Shown here: one piece after another, positions 53,690-64,000 of the stretch
How the letters are laid out: every line of letters begins with the position of its first letter
Numbering within the stretch: position 1 is the stretch's first letter
NCBI RefSeq assembly: GCF_037975245.1
Contig: NC_092576.1
Span: 42,381,111-42,445,110, forward strand
Reading direction: 5' to 3'
DNA length: 64,000 bases
Source: Apostichopus japonicus
Taxonomy: Eukaryota; Echinodermata; Holothuroidea; Aspidochirotida; Stichopodidae
Made by a program: the position numbers and the translations under genes
Notes under the pieces: model-generated
Seen by the model: only the letters and a program-made list of their open reading frames with translations
Told to the model about the DNA's origin: nothing
Database searches by the model: none

Positions 53690-56430
53690 ATAGTATATGA
53701 TGTAATATTACTGTGGTACATGGAGTACCATATCATATGATGTAATGTTACTGTAGTACATGGAGTACCATATCATATGATGTAATGTTACTGTAGTACA
53801 TGGAGTACCATATCATATGATGTAATGTTACTGTAGTACATTGAGTACCATATCATATGATGTAATGTTACTGTAGTACATGGAGTACCATATCATATGA
53901 TGTAATGTTACTGTAGTACATTGAGTACCATATCATATGATGTAATGTTACTGTAGTACATGGAGTACCATATCATATGATGTAATGTTACTGTAGTACA
54001 TGGAGTACCATATCATATGATGTAATGTTACTGTAGTACATGGAGTACCATATCATATGATGTAATGTTACTGTAGTACATTGAGTACCATATCATATGA
54101 TGTAATGTTACTGTAGTACATGGAGTACCATATCATATGATGTAATGTTACTGTGGTACATTGAGTACCATATCATATGATGTAATATTACTGTGGTACA
54201 TGGAGTACCATATCATATGATGTAATGTTACTGTAGTACATTGAGTACCATATCATATGATGTAATATTACTGTGGTACATGGAGTACCATATCATATGA
54301 TGTAATGTTACTGTAGTACATGGAGTACCATATCATATGATGTAATGTTACTGTGGTACATGGAGTACCATATCATATGATGTAATGTTACTGTAGTACA
54401 TTGAGTACCATATCATATGATGTAATGTTACTGTAGTACATGGAGTACCATATCATATGATGTAATGTTACTGTAGTACATGGAGTACCATATCATATGA
54501 TGTAATGTTACTGTAGTACATGGAGTACCATATCATATGATGTAATATTACTGTGGTACATGGAGTACCATATCATATGATGTAATGTTACTGTAGTACA
54601 TGGAGTACCATATCATATGATGTAATGTTACTGTAGTACATTGAGTACCATATCATATGATGTAATGTTACTGTAGTACATGGAGTACCATATCATATGA
54701 TGTAATATTACTGTGGTACATGGAGTACCATATCATATGATGTAATGTTACTGTAGTACATGGAGTACCATATCATATGATGTAATGTTACTGTAGTACA
54801 TTGAGTACCATATCATATGATGTAATGTTACTGTAGTACATGGAGTACCATATCATATGATGTAATGTTACTGTAGTACATTGAGTACCATATCATATGA
54901 TGTAATGTTACTGTAGTACATGGAGTACCATATCATATGATGTAATGTTACTGTAGTACATGGAGTACCATATCATATGATGTAATGTTACTGTAGTACA
55001 TTGAGTACCATGGCATATGATGTAATGTTACTGTAGTACATGGAGTACCATATCATATGATGTAATGTTACTCTACATTGAGTACCATATCATATGATGT
55101 TATGTTACTGTAGTACATGGAGTACCATATCATATGATGTAATGTTACTGTAGTACATGGAGTACCATATCATATGATGTAATGTTACTGTAGTACATTG
55201 AGTACCATGGCATATGATGTAATGTTACTGTAGTACATGGAGTACCATATCATATGATGTAATGTTACTGTAGTACATGGAGTACCATATCATATGATGT
55301 AATGTTACTGTAGTACATGGAGTACCATATCATATGATGTAATATTACTGTGGTACATGGAGTACCATATCATATGATGTAATGTTACTGTAGTACATGG
55401 AGTACCATATCATATGATGTAATGTTACTGTAGTACATTGAGTACCATATCATATGATGTAATGTTACTGTAGTACATGGAGTACCATATCATATGATGT
55501 AATGTTACTGTAGTACATTGAGTACCATATCATATGATGTAATGTTACTGTAGTACATGGAGTACCATATCATATGATGTAATGTTACTGTAGTACATGG
55601 AGTACCATATCATATGATGTAATGTTACTGTAGTACATTGAGTACCATGGCATATGATGTAATGTTACTGTAGTACATGGAGTACCATATCATATGATGT
55701 TATGTTACTCTACATTGAGTACCATATCATATGATGTTATGTTACTGTAGTACATGGAGTACCATATCATATGATGTAATGTTACTGTAGTACATGGAGT
55801 ACCATATCATATGATGTAATGTTACTGTAGTACATTGAGTACCATGGCATATGATGTAATGTTACTGTAGTACATGGAGTACCATATCATATGATGTAAT
55901 GTTACTGTAGTACATGGAGTACCATATCATATGATGTAATGTTACTGTAGTACATGGAGTACCATATCATATGATGTAATGTTACTCTACATTGAGTACC
56001 ATATCATATGATGTTATGTTACTGTAGTACATGGAGTACCATATCATATGATGTAATGTTACTGTAGTACATGGAGTACCATATCATATGATGTAATGTT
56101 ACTCTACATGGAGTACCATATCATATGATGTAATGTTACTGTAGTACATGGAGTACCACATCATATGGTGTAATGTTACTGTAGTACATGGAGTACCATA
56201 TCATATGGTGTAATGTTACTGTAGTACATGGAGTACCATATCATATGATGTAATGTTACTCTACATTGAGTACCATATCATATGATGTAATGTTACTGTA
56301 GTACATGGAGTACCATATCATATGATGTAATGTTACTGTGGTACATGGAGTACCACATCATATGGTGTAATGTTACTGTAGTACATGGAGTACCATATCA
56401 TATGGTGTAATGTTACTGTAGTACTCCATG
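53690..56430. repeat. 40-bp satellite, about 68 copies, directly after XRCC4 stop
   Basis: The unit TGTAATGTTACTGTAGTACA plus TGGAGTACCATATCATATGA repeats every 40 bp, with few variants (ACATTGAG for ACATGGAG, GTGGTA for GTAGTA, TGGCAT for TATCAT, and a 35-bp unit lacking GTAGT). It contains the perfect palindrome ATCATATGAT. Variant combinations recur about 636 bp apart (for example the TGGCAT unit near 55010 and 55646), so larger blocks were duplicated. It begins about 85 bp after the stop and may lie in the 3' UTR. Confidence 0.97.
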
Positions 56431-56960
56431 CTTAATACCAGGCAGCAGTTTAGCAGGGATGGTTACCACCAGGCAGCAGTTTAGCAGGGATGATTACCAC
56501 CAGGCAGCAGTTTAGCAGGGATGGTTACTACCAGGCAGCAGTTTAGTAGGGCTGGTCACCATGTGTTTTTAGTAGCAAGGTTGGTTACCTGTTGACTGTA
56601 GCAAGGACGTCACCAGGCATGACTTAAGCAGGAATGGTAAACAGTCTTATCACCTGAAGCAGGGACAGTTACCAAGCATCACTTTATCCGGGATGGCTAC
56701 TCAGTCAATTCCATAGCAGAGCTGGTTACCACCCAGACTGTAGCTGGGCTGGTTACCTAACAAATATGTAGCAGGGATAGGTTACCAGGTATCACTATAG
56801 CTTGGGGGGGTGGGGGTTTACCAGTCAAACCTGTAACAGGGTTATGTTTACCAGGTACCACCGTAGCAGGGGATGGGGGGGTGGGGGTTGCCAGTCCAAC
56901 CTCTAAAAGGGTTAGGTTACCATGGTATCACTGTAGCACTGGTTGTTCGATAACAATTGT
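56431..56960. repeat. Degenerate minisatellite, about 31-35-bp unit
   Basis: CAGGCAGCAGTTTAGCAGGG plus ATGGTTACCAC is clear at 56440-56560. It decays into looser GGTTACC plus GTAGCAGGG repeats up to about 56960. Confidence 0.85.
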
Positions 56961-58950
56961 TCTGCAGCATTGCTGTACAACGATCGATGCTATTAACCCT
57001 AACCACGGAGAGAACCGGTGCAAACCGTATTTTGCAGTTTATTATCCCTGATTCCGACATGATCTTTGTGATATTTACTCAGCTCATTTCAGTTCCAACT
57101 CTGATCACATCATCCCTTCTGTTTATTATGATGTTGCATCAGTGGTCTTACCTTGTCACCTATTGCTGTTGTTATATGTTTATACATCTGATGTATCCTT
57201 CATTTGATATTTCATATTAATTAACAGATGTGTGACCTTCAGCAAGTTCAGCATATTAAAACATTATTAAAACAGGGCCCATGTGGAGTTCATCAAAACA
57301 TATTTCAGCTTTGTGGGCAATATATGTTCCGTCAGAGAGAGAATATTTTTTTTTCAGATGAGGTATTGCTTACGTTATATTATGTTTAACAAATTAACAA
57401 AGGCCTTGGATCTGAGAATCCTCTCTTGGGCGAGAGTGTTTTTAAGCAAATAGAAATCTTGTTTAGGTATCTTTTATGTCCTTAAATCAACATTGTGCTA
57501 CGGTGGACTCAAAATGGCTGACAGGTTGTCATGGTTTTACTGTTAGTCTTTTGCCAAAACATGCCATTTTTTGAAGAATGTGTGTGGGAGAAGGGAGGGG
57601 AGGGCGCTACTGTGAAACAACAGCAGAGTGATAAGAAAAATGTTGCTTTGTCAATGGTCATGTTTCTTTGTAATTATTCTTAGCCTTTCCTCATTCAGTT
57701 AACTTGTAATCAAGAAGTTAACTACCTTGATTGATGATTTCACATTTAACAGATAATTTTAGCTTTTGTTCATTAAAAAGGAAAATCCATCACAGTGAAA
57801 ATGACTTTATAATTATTCAAACAAACAAAAAAATTGGAATTTAAAAAAAAAAATACCATAAATCATTGGAAGAACTCAATTCATTAAGCACAGAACTATT
57901 TTTGTTCTCCATGAAATCATTGGTTTAAAATTTTAATTTTCAATTCCCATCAAATTTCTTGTTGTTCTTTCAAGCCCATTTTTACCCTCATTCCATTTGT
58001 CTTAATGGATTAATTAGTGTATTTGTAAGGTTCATAATTATCTTTACCTTTTGTAACTTTGGCATGTAATGCCTCCTGGTGAGTTGAGGGGGGGTGGGTT
58101 CGGGGGAAGGGGGGTGTTATCTCCCGGTTGTAATGCATAGTATCAAGGAGAGTAATAAAACCATCTTAAGCCAAAATTTTGTATTTGCTTTTGTTAAAAT
58201 CTTTTATTCCGTATGTCCATGAAATACTTAAAAAGTTTATTATTTTGACTTATAAAACATGGCTAAAGTAATGGAAAAATGTCAACCACTTTATATTCTC
58301 ATTCCCAATGGTAACGGTTTTACTGCAGGAGGCGTGGGAGGAGGGGGGTGGAAACCAAAGATTTGAGAATTTAATGGATTCAGTAAATTATTCATTTAAG
58401 TTTTATTTGTTGAGAGACTAGGATAATGTTTTGAGGAAAACCCTATGATGTTAATATGATTGAAAAAAATGTCAAAAGTTGCTTAATCAAAGCAAAAAGG
58501 CTGTGTTAATTGCTGATAACTGAATTACCAAATTGACTTTATTGATGATAACTTATAAAGTCTCTCTTTTATGAAAAATTATTCAGATTTTCTTTGTTTC
58601 TAACAAACAGAAAAATAACTCAAGTATATTCTAACCATTTTTGTCTCTTTTTATCTGTTTTGTTTTTGACTCTATTTTAGGGGATGGAAAATATCTTTAA
58701 ACTCTCTAAGCAGTCAATAATCTTCAAATGTTTTTATTTTCAGAGAATAATTAGTTGACATTTATTCTAGATGTTATTGTCAATGAAATTACACAACCCG
58801 AAACAAGTACCCCTGTGCAAAAAATGAAAATGGTTAAGAAAAAAAATGTCAAAATTCTTTGTTTTTGTTAGACCACATAATTAAGAAGAAAACTTTTTTC
58901 CCACAATTTACACCAGCATGTGCTGTTTCAGCAACTTCATTGGACAAAAT
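56961..58950. other. XRCC4 downstream DNA, no gene recognised
   Basis: AATAAA at 58154 and ATTAAA near 57256 are candidate polyadenylation signals on the plus strand, but neither can be tied to XRCC4 from sequence. G-rich patches lie near 58090 and 58335. No coding exon was recognised. Confidence 0.4.
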
Positions 58951-59262
58951 CAGGGTTTCCGTAACTTTACCCCCCCCCCCCCCTCACGAATCCCACGTGG
59001 ATGTCAGAATTTTCGAGATACGATCTGAGTCATTATACTATAATACGTATAACAGTGTTTCGTAAAAGATCAAGTTCATAGTGTAACATTGTAGAGTTTG
59101 TCGAAAGGTAAAAATTTTGTACATTACTAAATTATATGATATATCAGATTTTAGTTCAACAAAAAGTACTCTAGTTATGACTGTCAGAAACGTCTCACGA
59201 ACCCCCTGTGATGGACTCACGCACCACCTGGTGGTTCATGCACCCCAGTTAGGGAACCCCTG
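58951..59262. mobile_element. hAT-like MITE, degraded TSD
   Basis: It starts CAGGGTTTCCGTAAC and ends, on the other strand, CAGGGGTTCCCTAAC (13 of 15 match). Flanking 8-mers GACAAAAT and GTCTAAAT agree at 6 of 8 positions. A C-run and a GGTGGTTCATG...CCACCTGG patch occur inside. At 312 bp it has no coding capacity. Confidence 0.65.
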
Positions 59263-59804
59263 GTCTAAATTGAACAATATTTGATAGAGACCCATAGCTT
59301 AAAGGTAGTCAGTATAGGCCCCAAATTATAGCAGGCTATAATTGCTAGAAGTTTTCGAAAAAATACTTTCCTGCAAGTGTTTACTCTCCAAACTGTTCTC
59401 AGACATTTTTTTATAAGGAACACACAAGATGACTGAATGTCCCAGTGAGGAAAATTTCCTCGAAGGTTGTAATAAAAACAGTTTAAGAATTTTGACCAAT
59501 GGTGACCATATTTGAATATCTAGCATATTTGGGGCCAATACAGAATAACTTTAATGGTGGTAATCATTGTAACCCACGTAATCAAATGAAATGTTTGAGA
59601 AGTTATCCTTTAAAGAACCGAGGTTCATCTGTTAAAGTGACTGGACTTGTGAGTCTAAAACAGACAATCAGGTCAGTTCCTCAAAGGCAACATAAAACTC
59701 AATAGTGAAAAAAGTATGACTTTTTTATGGCCTCAAATGATATGTTTACAATATAGAACAAATAGAAAAATGCTATTCCATGTCATCCGAAGGTATTCTG
59801 TTGC

Positions 59805-60427
59805 TTAAAGCAGCATTTTGCGTTTGGTCGCCGTTTTCTACTTTTTTGACATGTCCATTGATTTTTTTACATGTATCAATCACAAAACAGCAGACTAAGA
59901 TATCAGCCAAGTTTTTCCCTGCCAACATCGTTAATTGGCGAGTAATTAAGGATATTTGCAGAGAATGAGAAAAGTATCCACGACAAAATTCCACATTTAA
60001 AATTAATCGCATACAGTACCCCAAACCCACTAGTTTGAATTCAACCAATCAGAGATGCAGGTTTAGTTATGAGCCGTTGCTAAAAATAGATTCAAGACTT
60101 TGCGTTGGTACAACCAGGGAGTTGTTATGGAACTCCCTGGTACAACTGCCATATAGACTGTACACAAATCAAGCTTGGTGTTGTATTACGTATTGGTCAA
60201 TGACGTTCGTAGTGTTTAAATATTCATATTATGGGCGAGGTTACTTGGGATCCCAACGGAAAATATCTTGGAGAAAAACAAAGTTGAAAGTTGCAAATTT
60301 TTCGACTTTCATGCCACCATTTGAAGTAAAATATAAATAGATAAGCTAGTTATGTATGTCGTTATGGCATAGTGGAGTCAGTGAGGTTGACAAATATCAT
60401 AGAAAAGGACGCAAAATGCTGCATTAA
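59805..60427. mobile_element. TTAA-flanked element of 623 bp
   Basis: TTAA at 59805-59808 and 60424-60427 flank inverted ends AGCAGCATTTTGCG and, on the other strand, TGCAGCATTTTGCG (13 of 14). The interior has the CCAGGGAGTT hairpin at 60114-60142 and no transposase-like frame. piggyBac- or Kolobok-type non-autonomous origin is likely. Confidence 0.72.
60114..60142. repeat. Hairpin CCAGGGAGTT-loop-AACTCCCTGG, copy 2
   Basis: Perfect 10-bp arms around GTTATGG, embedded in the TTAA-flanked element. The same hairpin is at 13545-13587. Confidence 0.75.
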
Positions 60428-60532
60428 ACGAATCCAAAACTTGCATTATCAATGAGTTTGCTTAGAATTTATCAAACAATGGATGAACACAAACATTTAG
60501 TCCTAACGAGTGACGTCATCATCACGTTAGCC

Positions 60533-60896
60533 TTAAAGGGAGTGAAGACTCGCGCACAAAGCAACGTCTGATGCCGGAAATCTGACCTAGTTTCGAATGA
60601 GGTGTAACAGAAGTGTCAGACACCACCAGCGATCCCAGAAAATACACACACAGCTTGCTACCGTCGGTAGTTAGACACTAGTGTACAGTCAATACATACA
60701 GCTGCGGTCAATACCCACAACACAGTGTACATAGCAGCGATGGACATCTCAGGTCTAGATAAAAGATAACAAGGTATCACGTTTCATTACTGTCTGCATT
60801 TTGTAACGACAAGAAGAAAACGTCACTTGCAAGCAATGGAAAGTAAACCTTTTCAGAGGGCGGCACATGGTTTGGGCGAGTCTTTAATGCCTTTAA
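60533..60896. mobile_element. TTAA-flanked MITE (Kolobok/T2-like), copy 2
   Basis: TTAA at 60533-60536 and 60893-60896 bound a 364-bp element colinear with 33033-33389 in the same orientation. Differences are point changes and a short insertion (GCGATGGACATCTCAGG) near the middle. The right TTAA is immediately followed by AGGAGCGTTCCAGAG, which looks like the start of another TTAAAGG-type element. Confidence 0.82.
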
Positions 60897-62700
60897 AGGA
60901 GCGTTCCAGAGAATTATCATATTTTACAGCTCAATATCTTGAAAACATGAATAATTTAAAAGAAAATATTACTAGCTTACCATATCTTATTTTCTTTGAA
61001 TAGATTACAGCGGTAGGTTGTTCTACTATATATGAATATTACGGCCTACATGGCTTGGCCAAAATAATGAAAATATTACGACCCTTCATTAAAATACAAA
61101 ATGTCTTCCAACATTGCATCATGTTTTATTACATACACATTATGAACTATCTCAAAGATGTCATTATGTTCCAAGGTCGCACGTTGGATTTTTTCGGAGT
61201 CAGGAGAATAGCTGATAAAGGCCGTTTGACCAATCGCAAGGAACGCCAGGAGTGCAAAAACATCGTTGTAGCTGCCTCTTATATCGTTATATCTAGACCT
61301 GAAGTTTAGGAAAATGAGCAAATAAAATAATTGCAATTACTCTTATAAAAGTGCAGTCTCATAATTGTAATAATTCCGAGCATACAAAACTCACAAATAA
61401 ATACAAACTGTTTTATCCAGATACCACTTTAAAATAAAATTGTCGGATTTTGCCATTCAATGTACCGATGACATATCACGAGGCATATCAAAAGAACCTG
61501 GTCCCTTCTCTGACTACCCCATCCGCTTCCCTCCTCGCCACCAACTCTCACACCCTTATCTCCTATCCCTTTCCAGCAATATTTGACATCGTCTGGTCCT
61601 AAGGAGACAATTATTGCACAGGTATTACACCTAACACGTGGACATCTGGACCACACAAGGGACTACAATTTTATTAACCGTGTATAGAAAGTATGCATGA
61701 ATACACTTACAGCAACATATGCAGTTCCTTACTATCGCCTAACGTGTACAGCCAGTATAGGCCCTACGTCGTTAAATAGTCACAGTATAAGCTTAGGACG
61801 CTATATAAAAAACGTAAGCCGGCAAATCAACGGTGGCGTATAAGTCTCCACCAGATGAATTTCAGTGTTGTAATGCTACTTTGAACGACATATTAAAAAT
61901 TTCTATTATTTGATTTGATAATCCAAATTTCCATTTTTTGCAAACTGTACAAATTCATTGTTTGATTGAAATTTTGACTTTTCATAACATAAGACATATT
62001 ATGTGGTAAATGAAACGAAAACATTGATGATATGATTGCCTGTCAATACCTTTGCTAACACAAAACATCCAACTGAATGAAAAAAGTAGGAAGAGAAACA
62101 TGCTTCCACTATAACCCTCCTCCCCCCCCCCACCCTCGCCTTCCATTTTTTTTACAAAGTGGGTGGCAATTACCTCCTTCCCATTGTTACCAAGCCTATA
62201 TTCTAAATTACCGTTATAGGATGGAATAACTAAAATATAGCTACAAGTGTTTTAATTCATAACGTACGTATTCATATCATTTTCTACGAATACAGTTTCA
62301 GTTGCATTTAAAAAATACAGTCCAATTGTCATACCAGCATTTAACTCCTGTATTATATCATACAGGGTTACATTTTGTTACCTTTTGTTTCTCGACATAA
62401 TTATATTGTTATTGTCACCATTGTGTTATATAATCAACCAACGGTTGATACCGTAGACGTATATATAGAATATAGTTGTAAACTGAAATTGTCCGTTACG
62501 TACCTTAATTTAGCAGAATAAATCTCTCGAGTGCATAGAGAGGGCGGTATTACACAAACATTTAGCACGTCCTTTTTATTCCAATATGTAAGGATAGACC
62601 TCAGTTAGGGGATTACATAATAGCCTAGTACAAACAAAATTCCAATACAGAGGTCCAATGACGATATGCATTCGTATAAAGAGATCCCATGAATTATCTG
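60897..62700. other. Intergenic DNA, nothing recognised
   Basis: After the TTAAAGG-like end at 60893 no matching opposite end was found. Frames at 61055-61336 and 61429-61656 lack motifs. Confidence 0.45.
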
Positions 62701-62702
62701 TT

Positions 62703-63160
62703 CTGCACTACGATATATGTGTTTCAGGTGTATTTATCTGATATCACCTGTACTGCAATACGATATATGTGTCTTAGTTTGATTCATATCATATAACCTA
62801 TACTGCACTACTATATATGTGTTTCATGTGTATTCATATTATATTACCTGTACTGCACTACTATATATGTGTTTTAGGTGTATTCATATGATATCACCCG
62901 TACTGCATTATGATATATGTGTTTCAGGTTTATTCATATGATATCACCCGTACTGCATTATGATATATGTGTTTCAGGTTTATTCATCTGATATCACTTG
63001 TACTGCACTACGATATATGTTTCAGGTTTATTCATATGAAACCACCTGTACTGCAGTACGATATATGTTTCAGGTTTATTCATATGAAACCACCTGTGCG
63101 GCACTACTGTATATGTGTACCTGTACTGCACTACGATATATGTGTTTCAGGTGTATTCAT
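62703..63160. repeat. 50-bp minisatellite, about 9 copies
   Basis: CTGCACTACGATATATGTGT plus TTCAGGTGTATTCATATGAT plus ATCACCTGTA recurs at 62704, 62754, 62804 and 62854 onward. Later units are shortened. The short frames here are artefacts. Confidence 0.92.
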
Positions 63161-63164
63161 TTTA

Positions 63165-64000
63165 AACCGGAAACATGTGTGTCTGCTAGAGAAGCTTTAT
63201 CATCTCCAAATTAACTATTGGTTTGTTTGCTTATGACACGACGTGTTTCTGTTTACCTGGTGTGATTTTGTCTCTTTTATTTGGCTTTGCTTGCCTTTTC
63301 ATTTGGGTAGGAGGATGGGTTGGAGGGGGAGGGTGACATGGTTTGCTCAGTATTGTTGATCAGTGGACAGGTCTCCGCCTGTTGCCCCCTTGCTTTATTT
63401 CCTCACACGGTGGAGAAGGAGATTGAAATACCTTCTTCAAACATTTCCCGTGTAGAATAAGAAGCTGCCAGACAAGGTAAAACAATACAACTTATTTCTT
63501 TATTTCCTTCATTTTTATCTTTATGATGCTTGAAATATGATATATCATACAAAATAATGTGAAAAAAAATGGGAGAAAAAAAACTAATCATGTGAAAAAC
63601 ACAAACGCATATTAAAGTATATCAATACTGAAAAGAAAAAAATTAAAATGCGTACTAGGGAATAAGTCAGTCGTGGATATTAAAATGTAATGAGGTGAGT
63701 TAGATATAGTAATGTAAGTCTTATGAATATTTATGAATACTCATGCACATATTTGACTGCATTGATATAATGCTGTATGCATTTACCATACTTAATAATT
63801 ATAGCATAATTAGGAATACGACCATGTTCTAATATGGGTTGGGCTGGTACTCCATCGTTCATATACTTAAACATCCAGGAAATTGTTTCATGTATAAAAT
63901 CACACTTTTTTAACATTTTGTATAAATTTTAGCAATAATTACGAAAATTAACAATTATTAAGACAAAATAGCACGACAATCAAATGTAGATATTAACCGT
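63165..64000. other. Window end, nothing recognised
   Basis: AT-rich DNA with a G-rich patch near 63307-63340. No family-level frame was seen. Confidence 0.45.

Overview
This window reads as nuclear DNA of a repeat-rich animal, most likely a marine invertebrate deuterostome. The evidence is spliced genes with GT-AG introns, RNA polymerase III-type SINEs, a Penelope-like retroelement, TTAA-type and hAT-like MITEs, and many microsatellites, minisatellites and satellites. The species cannot be fixed from sequence alone. Nothing bacterial, no rRNA and no CRISPR array were seen.

Three protein-coding loci can be supported. (1) On the minus strand, positions 1629-1701 hold a first exon (signal peptide plus mature N-terminus) of a small secreted protein whose other exons lie left of the window. 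(2) Its paralogue is complete, also on the minus strand, in three exons (17851-17779, 16009-15895, 11329-11197). It encodes a 106-residue precursor with ten cysteines in the mature part and fits the beta-microseminoprotein (MSMB/PSP94) family. The two form a same-orientation pair with near-identical first-exon architecture and a TATA-like element about 110-120 bp upstream of each ATG. (3) On the plus strand, 37353-53604 carries a complete ten-coding-exon XRCC4 gene (364 residues), the ligase IV partner in non-homologous end joining. All nine intron phases join, the coiled coil and ligase-IV-binding segment are recognisable, and the protein ends in the family's DLFDE-type C-terminal motif.

Layout. 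1-1823: four-copy 120-bp tandem repeat and MSMB-like exon A. 1824-7234: intergenic DNA, then a Penelope-like element (minus strand) that is circularly permuted, bounded by exact 56-bp direct repeats and (TA)n arrays. 7235-11196: TCTG minisatellite and G-rich array. 11197-17980: MSMB-like gene B, with a 54-bp array and a SINE in intron 2 and a long (AAT)n array in intron 1. 17981-36740: non-genic DNA with three hAT-like non-autonomous elements carrying exact 8-bp target duplications, a TTAA-flanked MITE, a 139-bp higher-order repeat and other arrays. 36745-37297: degenerate 3' end of a CR1/jockey-type LINE directly against the 5' end of XRCC4. 37353-53604: XRCC4, whose introns hold three coding-like minisatellites (93/90, 13 and 54 bp), two tRNA-derived SINE copies, a 200-bp foldback element and a small MITE. 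53690-56430: a 40-bp satellite right after the XRCC4 stop. 56430-64000: further repeats, a hAT-like MITE, a 623-bp TTAA element and a second copy of the TTAA MITE seen at 33 kb.

No functional link between the genes is suggested by their position. Exon boundaries were derived by hand from splice consensus, phase continuity and family resemblance, not from transcripts.
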